Part shown: positions 23,683-32,121 of the stretch, piece by piece
How positions within the stretch are numbered: the stretch's first letter is position 1
Layout of the letters: every line of letters starts with the position of its first letter
NCBI GenBank assembly: GCA_037440925.1
Contig: JBBITF010000008.1
Span: 1-64,000 of the forward strand
Length of the DNA: 64,000 bases
Reading direction: 5' to 3'
DNA from: JAABUE01 sp037440925
GTDB lineage: Bacteria > Chloroflexota > Anaerolineae > Anaerolineales > Villigracilaceae
Notes under the pieces: generated by a model
What the model was told of the DNA's origin: nothing
The model's input: the letters and a program-made list of their open reading frames with translations, nothing else
The model's database searches: none
Made by a program: the position numbers and the translations under genes

Positions 23683-24417
23683 TTGGAAGCCTTAGGTATC
23701 AATTTACCTTTCTTACTGGTACAGATTGTCAATCTACTCATCGTCTATACGGTGATTGTGAAGTGGGTAGTGGGCCCAATTGGCAACATGTTGGAAAAGC
23801 GCCGCCAGTCCATTGCGCAGGGTCTGGAGGATGCGCGTGTGGCTGCCGAGGCGCGCGCCAATGCTGAGAAAGAGGCCGCCAAGATTATCGCGGAGGCGCA
23901 GGCAGAGGCCAGTAAAGTGGTACGCGAAGCCAACGAGCGCGCCCAGGAGGTTGCTAAAGCCGTCAAAGCCGAAGCCGAGGCTGAAGCCGCTAAAGCGCGC
24001 CAATCGGCGCTGACTGAAGCCGAGTTGGAGCGCAATCGTTTGTTGTCAGACTTGCGTGGCCAGGTGGCTGCGCTGGCGATTGCTGCGGCTCAAAAACTGG
24101 TTGGCGATGCGCTGGACGAGAAGCGCCAGCACGCATTGTTGGAAGAATTCTTCTCCGGTGTCAAATCTGGCAAGGTGGTGGTGTTGGAAGACGCTGCCTT
24201 CAAAGGCGAGTCGGCTGAAGTAACCAGTGCGCTTCCACTTTCCGACAAGGAGCAAGAGGCTGTCAAAAAGGAAGTCCTTGCCAAGGTTGGCGCGCAGGCG
24301 GTGGCCTTCCGCGTGGATCCGTCCATTCTAGGCGGGCTGGTCATCAAAGTCGGCGACAAGGTGTTGGATGGTTCTGTGGCCGGAAAACTGGAAGGTCTGC
24401 GAGCGAATTTGAAGTAG
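23683..24417 (+). CDS. ATP synthase b-delta fusion subunit
   Basis: A 244-residue fusion. Residues 1-165 are subunit b: one N-terminal transmembrane helix, a long Ala/Glu/Lys/Arg-rich coiled coil (about 35-125), then the helix KLVGDALDEKRQHALLEEF. Residues 185-244 match only the C-terminal part of subunit delta (FRVDPSILGGLVIKVGDKVL then DGSVAGKLEGLRANL). The helical N-terminal domain of delta, which caps F1, is not obvious. The start is TTG with AAGGAGGG five bases upstream. The F1 genes atpA, atpG, atpD and atpC, which normally follow, are absent. A terminator comes next. Confidence 0.9.
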   Translation: MEALGINLPFLLVQIVNLLIVYTVIVKWVVGPIGNMLEKRRQSIAQGLEDARVAAEARANAEKEAAKIIAEAQAEASKVVREANERAQEVAKAVKAEAEAEAAKARQSALTEAELERNRLLSDLRGQVAALAIAAAQKLVGDALDEKRQHALLEEFFSGVKSGKVVVLEDAAFKGESAEVTSALPLSDKEQEAVKKEVLAKVGAQAVAFRVDPSILGGLVIKVGDKVLDGSVAGKLEGLRANLK

Positions 24418-24432
24418 TTGCCTTCGTCCTGT

Positions 24433-24470
24433 AAAGAGGGTTTTGGTAAAATGGCCGAGACCCTCTTTTT
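24433..24470 (+). terminator. Terminator of the atp gene run
   Basis: AAAGAGGGT (24433-24441) pairs with ACCCTCTTT (24460-24468) and is followed by more T residues. It lies 16 bases after the stop of the b-delta gene. Confidence 0.7.
24444..24452 (+). promoter_or_regulatory. Extended -10 of the murE-like gene inside the terminator loop
   Basis: TGGTAAAAT lies in the loop of the atp terminator. It is identical to the motif upstream of nuoA at 12525 and 52 bases before the GTG of the murE-like gene. This would restart transcription where the previous unit ends. Confidence 0.35.
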
Positions 24471-24480
24471 GTTTAAGTAC

Positions 24481-24504
24481 ACAGGTAGACAGGTAGGCAG
24501 GTAG
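24481..24504 (+). repeat. Three 8-bp tandem repeats at the murE start
   Basis: ACAGGTAG, ACAGGTAG and GCAGGTAG run from 24481 to 24504, and the final G is the first base of the GTG start codon. Each unit contains AGGT, so the repeat also supplies the ribosome binding site. Copy number changes would alter initiation. Confidence 0.7.
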
Positions 24505-26108
24505 TGACGAAAACGCTTCCGCAACTTTTTGTGGATTTTCCTTTTCAGCGTCCAGCAGAAGTTCCTGATATTCCCATCACAGGCATTGCCATAGACAGCC
24601 GCGCGGTCAAGCCTGGCTATCTCTTTGTGGCCATGAAGGGCAGCGCCGCCGACGGTCACGATTACATCTCACATGCGATTGCAAACGGCGCAGCGGCAGC
24701 GGTGGGGGAACGAGAGGTAACACAAGTCTCAGGCTTGCACTATATTCGCCTTGAAAAGACGCGCAGGGCTTTGACCTGGCTGGCGGCTGCGTTCCACGAT
24801 TGGCCGGCGCGCCATCTGACAGTTATTGGCGTGACCGGCACCGATGGCAAGACTACCACCACCAATCTCATCTACAAAATTTTGCAGACGGCGGGCCTCA
24901 AGGCAGGGATGATCTCTACGGTCAATGCGGTTATCGGAGAGGAGATTCTCGACACTGGCTTTCACGTTACCACCCCCGACGCCCATGATGTGCAGGCTTA
25001 CCTTTCCCGCATGGTGCAGGCTGGACTGACGCATGTTGTCCTCGAGACCACCTCGCACGGCTGGTCACAGCATCGTGTAGACGCCTGTGAGTTCGATATC
25101 GGAGTGGTGACGAACATTACTCATGAACATCTGGACGAACATGGTTCTTATGAGCGTTACCGTGCCGCGAAGGCGCGCTTGTTCGAAAGCCTGCAATGGA
25201 CGCGCCCCAAGCCGCAGGGCAACCCCCGCCTGGCAGTGATTAACCGCGATGATCCAAAATCGTTTGTCTTTCTGGATGATTTTATCAAGGTCAATAAATT
25301 GAGTTATGGGCTGAGCGACGGCGCAGATGTGCGCGCGGCTCAAATTTCGTATAGCCACTCAGGGGTGCGTTTCATTGCCCAAAGTGCAGATTTTCAGATG
25401 ATTGTGTCGAGCAAATTGGTGGGCGCTTATAACGTCTTGAACTGCCTGGCGGCGTTGACGGCTACCATCTACGGTTTAGGTATCTCGCCCGAAGTGGCAG
25501 CCCAGGGCATTGCTGCGTTAGAGGGCATCCCTGGTCGCATGGAGCGCATTGATTTGGGTCAGCCGTTTACCGCCATTGTGGATTTTGCCCATACGCCCAA
25601 TGCGTTGAAGATGACGTTGGAGACTGCGCGCGAAATGCTAGGTAAGAAGAGAGCGAGGGGAAAGAAAGGGCGTGTCATTGTCGCATTTGGATCGGCAGGA
25701 TTGCGCGACAAGGAGAAACGCCGCATGATGGCTGAAATTGCGGCAGAACTGGCCGATTTGACGGTGCTGACTGCCGAAGATCCCCGTACCGAATCGTTGG
25801 CAGGAATCCTCGAGGAAATGGCGGCCGGCGCCAGGTCCAGAGGCGGGCGCGAGGGGAAGACTTTCTGGCGGGTGCCGGATCGGGGCGAAGCCATTCGCTT
25901 TGCGGTGCGGTTGGCGCGTCCTGGCGATATCGTCCTTGCCTGTGGAAAGGGTCATGAGCAATCCATGTGCTTCGGTAAGACCGAATATCTCTGGGACGAC
26001 CGCACGGCCCTGCGATCGGCGCTGGCGGAGTTGTTGGGTGTTTCTGGGCCGAACATGCCTTATCTCCCCTCGCAAGATAAAACCGAAGACGATTGGTTGC
26101 AGAGATAA
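24504..26108 (+). CDS. Mur ligase, MurE-like (UDP-MurNAc-tripeptide synthetase)
   Basis: A 534-residue three-domain Mur ligase. The ATP loop GVTGTDGKTTTTNLIYK is at about residue 110. The middle-domain motif ETTSHGWSQHRVD is followed by TNITHEHLDEHGSYERYRAAKARLF, and the C-terminal domain has GKGHEQSM. The substrate-selecting motif, DNPR in diaminopimelate-adding MurE, reads EDPRTES here, so the third amino acid added to the peptide stem is uncertain. It would act in the cytoplasm in peptidoglycan precursor synthesis. GTG start, overlapping the tandem repeat. No other mur genes are adjacent. Confidence 0.85.
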   Translation: MTKTLPQLFVDFPFQRPAEVPDIPITGIAIDSRAVKPGYLFVAMKGSAADGHDYISHAIANGAAAAVGEREVTQVSGLHYIRLEKTRRALTWLAAAFHDWPARHLTVIGVTGTDGKTTTTNLIYKILQTAGLKAGMISTVNAVIGEEILDTGFHVTTPDAHDVQAYLSRMVQAGLTHVVLETTSHGWSQHRVDACEFDIGVVTNITHEHLDEHGSYERYRAAKARLFESLQWTRPKPQGNPRLAVINRDDPKSFVFLDDFIKVNKLSYGLSDGADVRAAQISYSHSGVRFIAQSADFQMIVSSKLVGAYNVLNCLAALTATIYGLGISPEVAAQGIAALEGIPGRMERIDLGQPFTAIVDFAHTPNALKMTLETAREMLGKKRARGKKGRVIVAFGSAGLRDKEKRRMMAEIAAELADLTVLTAEDPRTESLAGILEEMAAGARSRGGREGKTFWRVPDRGEAIRFAVRLARPGDIVLACGKGHEQSMCFGKTEYLWDDRTALRSALAELLGVSGPNMPYLPSQDKTEDDWLQR

Positions 26109-26160
26109 AGTATGCAAGTCTTGTGGGCAATCACCAACTGTTACACCCTTGAAACCAGGA

Positions 26161-26166
26161 TATAAT
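26161..26166 (+). promoter_or_regulatory. -10 element upstream of the conserved unknown gene
   Basis: Perfect TATAAT in GGATATAATG, 73 bases before the ATG at 26239. No good -35 is visible. Confidence 0.4.
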
Positions 26167-26238
26167 GATTCTGCTGCAAAGAACGCCTCTACTGCAAGAA
26201 GCCTGCTTACCGCCAAATCAGTAATTCGAGAAAACCTC

Positions 26239-26808
26239 ATGCTGGTTCCTGCTTCCTTGATCCTTGTCTGTCTCTTGCCCGCCCCGCGCGATTTGGAGAT
26301 TGCGCGTTTGTTGGGTTGGTATCGTATTCCCCTGCGCACGGCGCCAAAAGTGATTGCTGTAGATTACCTGGCTTTTTACCAGCCTGGAAGTTTTGGCGAG
26401 CGTGGCGGCCGCATCGAGTATGTGGCAGGAGTCAGGGGGCATGAATTGGCCACCCGCGCTGAATTATTGCGCGATGAAGCCGATCATCCCCGCGCGAACG
26501 AGGAATATTACAAGATTCAAGTGGGCGCGCTGGAGAGACTGCCACAGCCCATTTTGGCTGAAAAGTGGAGGCGCATTACTTTCTTTTACACGACTGGCGA
26601 ATATCTCTTGCGCGCAAAGTCCGTCAATGATCTGATCGTCCAGAGCGATGAGCGTCAAATGCTATGGCGCAGTCTGCGTGAGCGTGCCGAGAATGAGCAG
26701 CTGTACAACGTGGATTTACCTGAAGCGGATATCCCGCCTGAAGTGCTGTTGGCTCTCTTGGGTATCAAAGAATCAAAGACATCCTACGACTCTTCGATAT
26801 TCGATTGA
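26239..26808 (+). CDS. Conserved-looking protein of unknown function (189 aa)
   Basis: I do not recognise the family. The protein is soluble apart from a hydrophobic start (LVPASLILVCLLP) and is rich in R, E, L and Y. Notable stretches are PAPRDLEIARLLGWYRIPLR near residue 15, PKVIAVDYLAFYQPGSFG, and ILAEKWRRITFFYTTGEYLL in the second half. The regular charged pattern and codon use match neighbouring genes, so it is very likely real. The ATG at 26239 lies 73 bases behind a TATAAT. The next gene (the permease) starts three bases after its stop, suggesting co-transcription. Confidence 0.7.
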   Translation: MLVPASLILVCLLPAPRDLEIARLLGWYRIPLRTAPKVIAVDYLAFYQPGSFGERGGRIEYVAGVRGHELATRAELLRDEADHPRANEEYYKIQVGALERLPQPILAEKWRRITFFYTTGEYLLRAKSVNDLIVQSDERQMLWRSLRERAENEQLYNVDLPEADIPPEVLLALLGIKESKTSYDSSIFD

Positions 26809-26811
26809 ACC

Positions 26812-28644
26812 ATGACTCAAGAAATGCTCTTCATTGTCGCTGTTATTGTTGCGCCTCTTGCATTGGTCATGCTAGGGCGCTGGCGTATGGATTTGGCTGC
26901 CTTGTTCATAATAGCGGCTTTAGGAGTTGCCCAATTTGCGGGCGTGGGAATTTTGGGAGAGCCACATGCTCCTCAGCAGGCAGTGCTGGCTATTTCAGGC
27001 TTCAGCCAGCCTGTCGTCATCACCTTAATCGGCTTATTCATTCTCACCCAGAGCCTTTCTGCCAACGGAGTGACGCTTTGGCTAGGTCAGCGCCTGACCA
27101 CAGCCAGCGCCAACTCTGAGATGCGCCTGGTACTCCTATTCACCTTTGTCTCGGCAGCGCTTTCCTTGCTGATGAATAACGTGGCGGTGGGCGCCCTGCT
27201 GTTGCCGAGCGTCATCCAGGCGGCGAAGAAGGCTCATATCCGTCCAAGCAAACTTCTGATTCCGGTCGCCTTTGGCTCGGCTTTGGGCGGCATGGCGACG
27301 TATTTCACTACCGCCAATATTGCGCTCAGTGACTTGTTGACCAGCGCCGACCCGCCGCAGGCTCCGCTGGGAATCTTGTCTTTTCTGCCGGTGGGTGGAT
27401 TGGCCGCTTTGTCAGGCATTGCCTATCTCACCTTATTTGGCCGCCATCTGCTTCCCGATCGTGAACCCGGCCCAGAGCAAATCCTGGCGCGGCGTAGCAG
27501 CGTGGAACTGGAAACTTTCTACGCACTAGGGGAACGTCTGTGGGAGGCGCGGGTGCTTCCCTCCTCGGAATGCTGTGGCAAGACGCTCAAACAAGCGCGC
27601 ATTGGCGAACGTTTTGGATTAGCGATCATTGCCATTTGGCGCGGACGCCGCGCCATCTTCACCCCCGAAGCCGCCGAACTTCTCCAGGCAGAGGATGTGC
27701 TACTCCTGGTAGGGCGCGAGGAGCGCGTGAAACAATTGACCGATTTGGGTTTACAGATTGGCCGCGAGCAACAGGCTATCAGCGCCCTGGATGTCACTTT
27801 GTTGGAACTCATCCTCGACCCGCACTCGGCCTATGTGGGCAAAACCATCAAACAGATGAACTTCCGCCGCAAATACGGATTTACGGTGGTCGCGCTCATG
27901 CGCCGCGGACGCAGTTATCGCACCGATGTAGGCGACCTGCCGCTCGAACTCGGCGACTCGTTGCTGATGATTGGCCCTCCAGAACGGATACGAGACTTAC
28001 GCCTCAATCCGGATGTTATCATCCTGGAAGCCGAGCCGGCGTTTCACCCGGTGCCGCGCCGGCGCGCGCTGGTCAGCGTGGCCGTCTTTTTGATTGCCAT
28101 CGGCCTATCGCTGGTAGGGTTGCCGGTTTACCTGTCTGTATTGTCAGCGGCGGCGCTGACTCTGGCGGTAGGATTGCTGCCCATTCAGCAGGTCTATCGT
28201 TCGGTGGAATGGCAGGTCATCTTTTTCATTGCCGGCATGTCCGCAGCCTCGCGCGGCATGGTCAACACTGGCCTGGCTGCCTTTGTTGGCCAAAATGCGT
28301 TGGAAGTCTTGGGTCGTCGCGGCTCGCTTGGCCTGGCGGCGGCCTCCTTCTTGCTTTCCGCTTTGTTGACGCAGGCCATGGGCAGTCAAACCGTCGCCTT
28401 CATTCTGGGGCCGATTGCCATCAGCGCCGCCTTGCATTTAGGCGCCAATCCGCAAGCCATTGCCGTTGCCACTGCGCTGGGCTGTTCTGCCTCTTTTTTG
28501 ACGCCTATGGCGCATCCGGTCAATTTGATTGTGATGAGCCCAGGCAACTATCGCTTTGGCGATTTTGCGCGCGTTGGATTGGGCCTGCTGGTGGTCGTCT
28601 TCCTGGCTATGCTGGCCGGGCTGCTCTTGTTTTGGGATTTGTAG
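26812..28644 (+). CDS. SLC13/DASS-type permease with two RCK_C (TrkA-C) domains
   Basis: A 610-residue protein. About residues 1-215 and 420-610 are hydrophobic, each with a conserved membrane motif (LLMNNVAVGALLLPSVIQAA and SCSASFLTPMAHPVNLIVMSP-like repeats with the N-T/N-P signatures of the family). Between them are two soluble RCK_C domains (about residues 225-310 and 315-400: GKTLKQARIGERFGLAIIAI and GKTIKQMNFRRKYGFTVVAL). Such proteins import sulfate or carboxylates, and the RCK_C domains bind nucleotides or ions for gating. The gene starts three bases after the preceding stop. The substrate is not predictable. Confidence 0.85.
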   Translation: MTQEMLFIVAVIVAPLALVMLGRWRMDLAALFIIAALGVAQFAGVGILGEPHAPQQAVLAISGFSQPVVITLIGLFILTQSLSANGVTLWLGQRLTTASANSEMRLVLLFTFVSAALSLLMNNVAVGALLLPSVIQAAKKAHIRPSKLLIPVAFGSALGGMATYFTTANIALSDLLTSADPPQAPLGILSFLPVGGLAALSGIAYLTLFGRHLLPDREPGPEQILARRSSVELETFYALGERLWEARVLPSSECCGKTLKQARIGERFGLAIIAIWRGRRAIFTPEAAELLQAEDVLLLVGREERVKQLTDLGLQIGREQQAISALDVTLLELILDPHSAYVGKTIKQMNFRRKYGFTVVALMRRGRSYRTDVGDLPLELGDSLLMIGPPERIRDLRLNPDVIILEAEPAFHPVPRRRALVSVAVFLIAIGLSLVGLPVYLSVLSAAALTLAVGLLPIQQVYRSVEWQVIFFIAGMSAASRGMVNTGLAAFVGQNALEVLGRRGSLGLAAASFLLSALLTQAMGSQTVAFILGPIAISAALHLGANPQAIAVATALGCSASFLTPMAHPVNLIVMSPGNYRFGDFARVGLGLLVVVFLAMLAGLLLFWDL

Positions 28645-28652
28645 GTGAGACT

Positions 28653-30101
28653 ATGGCTACGCTTATCAAAAATGGAACTCTTATCACTGCCTCGGAAACC
28701 TTCCAGGCGAATATCCTCATTGAAGGGGAAAAAATCGTCGAACTACTAGCCCCGCAGTCTGAAGCCTCGCGGCTTTGGAGCGGAGAAGTAATTGATGCCA
28801 GCGGCAAGTTCATCACGCCCGGCGGCGTGGACCCGCACACGCACTTCGATTTGCCCATGTTCGGCACGGTTTCGTCAGATGACCATTACACCGGTCACAA
28901 AGCCGCCGCGTTCGGCGGAACCACGACCGTCATGGATTTCGTTCCCCTCAACCTTTCCCCTCTCCCGGCGGGAGAGAGGTCAGCGGTGAAGGCCAGCGTT
29001 GACGTATGGTTGGAGAAAGCCGCCAAAGCCGCAATTGACTATTCCTTCCACATGAATTTGACCCATTTCGATGAGCAAATAGAAAAGGAAATCCCCACGC
29101 TGGTCGAGATGGGCATCACCACCTTGAAAGTGTTCACCGCCTACAACGGACGCCTTCGTCTGGACGATGGGAACATTTTCAAAGCCTTGCGGGTTGCAAA
29201 AGAAAACGGGATGCTCGTCATGGCGCATTGCGAAAATGGCGATGTCATCGAGACCCTCATCCCTGAAGCGCTGGCAGCCGGTCACACTTCTCCCGAATGG
29301 CACGCTTTGACGAGACCGGCCTGGGGCGCGGTGGAAGCCACGCTGCGCATGGCGGCCATGTCCAAAGAGACAGGCGCGCCGGTCTATATCGTCCACATGA
29401 ACGTTGGCGGCGAAGCCGATATGCTCACCTACGCCCGTCAGCATGGCGCGCCGGTGATGGGCGAGACCTGCCCGCCGTATCTGTTCTTCACCATCGAACA
29501 CCTGAAGCGTCCCGATGGCGCCAAATGGATTTGCTCGCCGCCCATGCGCACCGCCGCCGATAACGCCCGCCTGTGGGAAGCGCTGAAGAAGAACGAAATT
29601 CAGACCATCGGCACCGACCATTGCCCCTTCTTTTTCGATGGCTCGCAGCCGATTGTGTACGAGGGCCAGGAAATTTCCATCCCAGGCAAAGAACTGGGGC
29701 GGGACGATTTTACCAAAATTCCCAACGGGGTGCCCGGCGTGCAAGATAGAATGCCGATTTTGTGGACGTATGGCGTTCGGGCGGGCAGAATCACTGCCAA
29801 TCAATTTGTAGCCCTCACCAGCACCAACGCCGCCAAGATCTTCGGCCTCTACCCGCGCAAAGGCGCGCTGCTGCCCGGCTCAGATGCCGACCTTGTGATT
29901 TGGGACCCGGAGAAAAAGATACAATACGGCATTGTCCATGCTCATCAGCGCACCGATTACAACCTGTACGAAGGCTGGGAGTTAGTTGGCTACCCCGAAA
30001 AAGTCTTCCTGCGTGGCAAATTAATTGTGGATAGAGAACAATGGCTGGGAAAACGCGGCGAGGGACAATTCTTGAAACGAGGCCAGGGAGAAGTGTTATA
30101 G
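28653..30101 (+). CDS. Dihydropyrimidinase (D-hydantoinase)
   Basis: A 482-residue zinc amidohydrolase that opens dihydrouracil or hydantoin rings. The first metal motif is GVDPHTHFDLP (H62 and H64), the carboxylated lysine is K159 (GITTLKVFTAYNG), the third histidine lies in VMAHCENGD, and the last motif is GTDHCPFFF. Residues 99-110 (LNLSPLPAGERS) replace the usual loop after MDFVP and are encoded by a palindromic repeat. The AAGCC/GGCTT palindrome at 28762-28775 may mark a second small insertion. All catalytic residues are kept, so the enzyme should be functional. It begins 8 bases after the permease, which may import its substrate. Confidence 0.92.
   Translation: MATLIKNGTLITASETFQANILIEGEKIVELLAPQSEASRLWSGEVIDASGKFITPGGVDPHTHFDLPMFGTVSSDDHYTGHKAAAFGGTTTVMDFVPLNLSPLPAGERSAVKASVDVWLEKAAKAAIDYSFHMNLTHFDEQIEKEIPTLVEMGITTLKVFTAYNGRLRLDDGNIFKALRVAKENGMLVMAHCENGDVIETLIPEALAAGHTSPEWHALTRPAWGAVEATLRMAAMSKETGAPVYIVHMNVGGEADMLTYARQHGAPVMGETCPPYLFFTIEHLKRPDGAKWICSPPMRTAADNARLWEALKKNEIQTIGTDHCPFFFDGSQPIVYEGQEISIPGKELGRDDFTKIPNGVPGVQDRMPILWTYGVRAGRITANQFVALTSTNAAKIFGLYPRKGALLPGSDADLVIWDPEKKIQYGIVHAHQRTDYNLYEGWELVGYPEKVFLRGKLIVDREQWLGKRGEGQFLKRGQGEVL
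28953..28976. repeat. Palindromic repeat captured in the dihydropyrimidinase gene
   Basis: CCCCTCTCCC-GGC-GGGAGAGAGG lies inside the reading frame and matches the core stem of the repeats at 8012-8239. It is translated as SPLPAGER. Confidence 0.7.
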
Positions 30102-30126
30102 AAGGTTATCGCTGAGACTGCTCGAA

Positions 30127-30145
30127 AGTCGAGAGACACTCGACT
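30127..30145 (+). other. Small perfect hairpin after the dihydropyrimidinase gene
   Basis: AGTCGAG (30127-30133), a 5-base loop and CTCGACT (30139-30145). No T tract follows, so it is a weak terminator candidate at best. The rest of 30102-30248 holds only the promoter below. Confidence 0.4.
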
Positions 30146-30210
30146 CCGCGCCTGACAAAGTTTACATGCATACTTTTTGGGGGCGGAAGGTGGAGGAGAT
30201 GCCAACAGGT

Positions 30211-30216
30211 TATAAT
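30211..30216 (+). promoter_or_regulatory. -10 element of the carbonic anhydrase-like gene
   Basis: Perfect TATAAT at 30211-30216, 32 bases before ATG 30249, with GAGGAG between them as ribosome binding site. Confidence 0.5.
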
Positions 30217-30248
30217 AAGCGTCAGCCTAACCTTGAGGAGAAGATGAA

Positions 30249-30635
30249 ATGTCAGTCCATGTCACCCAGGCTATTGTTGTGCATTGCATTGATTTCCGCT
30301 TCCAGAAATATCTCGACGCCTGGTTGTTGAAACGCTTTGGACACGACAACTTTGACCGCGTTTCGTTGGCCGGCGGGGTGTTCGATTTCTATGCCGTGCT
30401 GCGGCAGATCGAGATTTCGGACCGACTGCACAAGATCAAAAAAGTGGTGCTGGTCAATCATGAGGACTGCGGCGCTTATGGAAAAGAGGGAACTTATGCC
30501 CGTCACAAAGCCGACTTGGAAGAGGCCGAACGCAAGATCGAAGCCTTGTTCCCGCACCTCGATGTCGAGACGTATTACCTGCATCTGGACGGAGAATTCG
30601 AGCAACTTTCTAGGACTAATCGGAGTGAAACTTGA
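30249..30635 (+). CDS. Small beta-carbonic-anhydrase-like protein
   Basis: A 128-residue protein with the zinc-binding pattern of beta-carbonic anhydrases: VVHCIDFRF (Cys and Asp-x-Arg dyad, residues 13-17) and VLVNHEDCGAYG (His and Cys, about residues 70-75). It is much shorter than classical enzymes (about 200 residues) and resembles compact family members of unknown activity. The C-terminal part is helical and charged. Its stop overlaps the ATG of the NfeD protease gene (TGATG), so the two are co-translated. Whether it hydrates CO2 is not certain. Confidence 0.75.
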   Translation: MSVHVTQAIVVHCIDFRFQKYLDAWLLKRFGHDNFDRVSLAGGVFDFYAVLRQIEISDRLHKIKKVVLVNHEDCGAYGKEGTYARHKADLEEAERKIEALFPHLDVETYYLHLDGEFEQLSRTNRSET

Positions 30636-31945
30636 TGAAACGATTTTATCTCGTATTATTGCTTCTCATCGGTTTGCTTTGGACGGCTGCCCCGCCTGTC
30701 AGCGCGCAGGATGACGCCTCGCTTGCGCTGGTGCTGGATGCTCAGGGCGCCGTGACGCCTGCTATGCGCGAGTACATCTCGCGTGGATTGAAACTGGCAA
30801 ACCAACGCGGCGCTGACCTGGTCATCTTGCAATTGAATACGCCCGGCGGTGACATCGGTACTACGCAGGAGATTGTGACTGCCATCCGTTCCAGCCCAGT
30901 GCCTGTGGTGGTCTATGTGGCGCCGCGCGGCGCCTGGGCCGGCTCGGCTGGCACCATCATCACCCTGGCCGGTCATGCTGCCGCCATGGCGCCCGAAACG
31001 GCCATCGGCGCGGCCAGCCCGGTGGGGGCGCAGGGCGAAGACCTGGACGAGACCCTGGAGACCAAAGCCAAAGAGATTACCAAAGCCGCCGTCCGCGCTC
31101 TGGCCGAAAGGCGAGGAGCCGAGGCGGTAGAACTGGCAGAATCCACCATCGAATTGGCCAAAGCCGTTTCCGCTAACGAAGCGCTGGAGGCCGGCTTGGT
31201 TGACTTTGTGGCCGCCGATCTGCCCGACCTGCTTGCCCAACTGGACGGCTTTGAGGTGCAAATGGCCGACGGTCCGCGCACGCTGGAAACGAGCGGAGCC
31301 GTCACCGAAGCGGTCGAAGCCAGTTTCATCGAGCAGTTGCTGGCTATGCTCGTCAACCCCAACATCGTCTTTCTGCTGCTGACGATTGGCGTGCAGGCTA
31401 TTTTCATCGAACTCAGCAGCCCGGGCGGCTGGGTGGCGGGTTTCATCGGCGTGGTGTGCCTGTCGCTGGCGGCTTATGGGCTAGGCGTTCTGTCGGTCAA
31501 CTGGTTTGGAGTTGTCTTTTTGGTGATTTCATTTGTGCTGTTCCTCCTCGATATCAAAGCGCCCACGCATGGCGCCCTGACGGCGGCCGGCATTGCGACT
31601 TTCATTGTCGGCGCGCTGGTGCTGTTCAACTCGCCCGGCACGCCGCAGTTCCAGCAGGTGTCGCTGCCGCTGGTTATCATCGTCGCCATCTTGACCGGCG
31701 CCGGGTTTGGCGTCATCGTCGGTTTTGGTATCCGTGCCTTGCGTGCGCCCCTGCGCGCCGGCCGCGAGACGCTGGTGGGCAAAAGCGGTTATGCCCGCTC
31801 CGACATTGATTTAACGGGACAGGTTCAAGTGGAGGCCGAACTTTGGACAGCGGAGGCGGCCGAAGGGTCGGAAAAGATTCGCAAGGGGGACAAGGTCGAA
31901 GTCGTCCAGGTCGAGGGATTGCGTTTGCGTGTCCGCAAGGTATAA
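30635..31945 (+). CDS. NfeD family membrane-bound serine protease (long form)
   Basis: A 436-residue protein. A signal peptide (residues 1-25, ending VSAQ) is followed by a ClpP-like protease domain with the catalytic serine in PRGAWAGSAGTIITLAGHAA and a lysine in the helix KEITKAAVRALAERRG. Next come four or five membrane helices (about 225-355) and a C-terminal OB-fold (VQVEAELWTAEAAEG to the end). Long NfeD proteins cleave hydrophobic C-termini of SPFH (stomatin-like) proteins and act in membrane quality control. No SPFH gene is adjacent here, but two occur at 51 and 57 kb. A short relic of this gene's 3' end lies at 37119-37202. Confidence 0.92.
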   Translation: MKRFYLVLLLLIGLLWTAAPPVSAQDDASLALVLDAQGAVTPAMREYISRGLKLANQRGADLVILQLNTPGGDIGTTQEIVTAIRSSPVPVVVYVAPRGAWAGSAGTIITLAGHAAAMAPETAIGAASPVGAQGEDLDETLETKAKEITKAAVRALAERRGAEAVELAESTIELAKAVSANEALEAGLVDFVAADLPDLLAQLDGFEVQMADGPRTLETSGAVTEAVEASFIEQLLAMLVNPNIVFLLLTIGVQAIFIELSSPGGWVAGFIGVVCLSLAAYGLGVLSVNWFGVVFLVISFVLFLLDIKAPTHGALTAAGIATFIVGALVLFNSPGTPQFQQVSLPLVIIVAILTGAGFGVIVGFGIRALRAPLRAGRETLVGKSGYARSDIDLTGQVQVEAELWTAEAAEGSEKIRKGDKVEVVQVEGLRLRVRKV

Positions 31946-31991
31946 CCTTATCCCGCTTCTGGCGCGGACGTGAGCCTGCTCTCGTTTTTTG

Positions 31992-32033
31992 AGGGACGTC
32001 GTCCCTGTGGCAGGAGTCCCGTTCCTCTACCAC
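31992..32033. repeat. Double-hairpin intergenic element (31.99 kb)
   Basis: AGGGACG-t-CGTCCCT is directly followed by a second imperfect stem, GTGGCAGGA...TTCCTCTACCAC. The architecture of two adjacent hairpins between genes matches the elements at 1605, 39166, 48664 and 55903, although the sequence differs. Confidence 0.55.
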
Positions 32034-32121
32034 TTGGCGCGGCTCGAAGCGCATGTATGCGCGGGGGAACTGAAAGTGATATACTAGCGGTGTTCGCCAA
32101 AAATTTTCAGAGGAGGCAGAA

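Noticed and set aside
27540..30101. 853-residue reading frame joining the permease region and dihydropyrimidinase
   Set aside because: Its first 371 codons are an out-of-frame reading of the permease gene; the enzyme starts at ATG 28653.
30127..30145. Terminator for dihydropyrimidinase
   Set aside because: The hairpin is perfect but has no T tract, so it is listed only as a hairpin.
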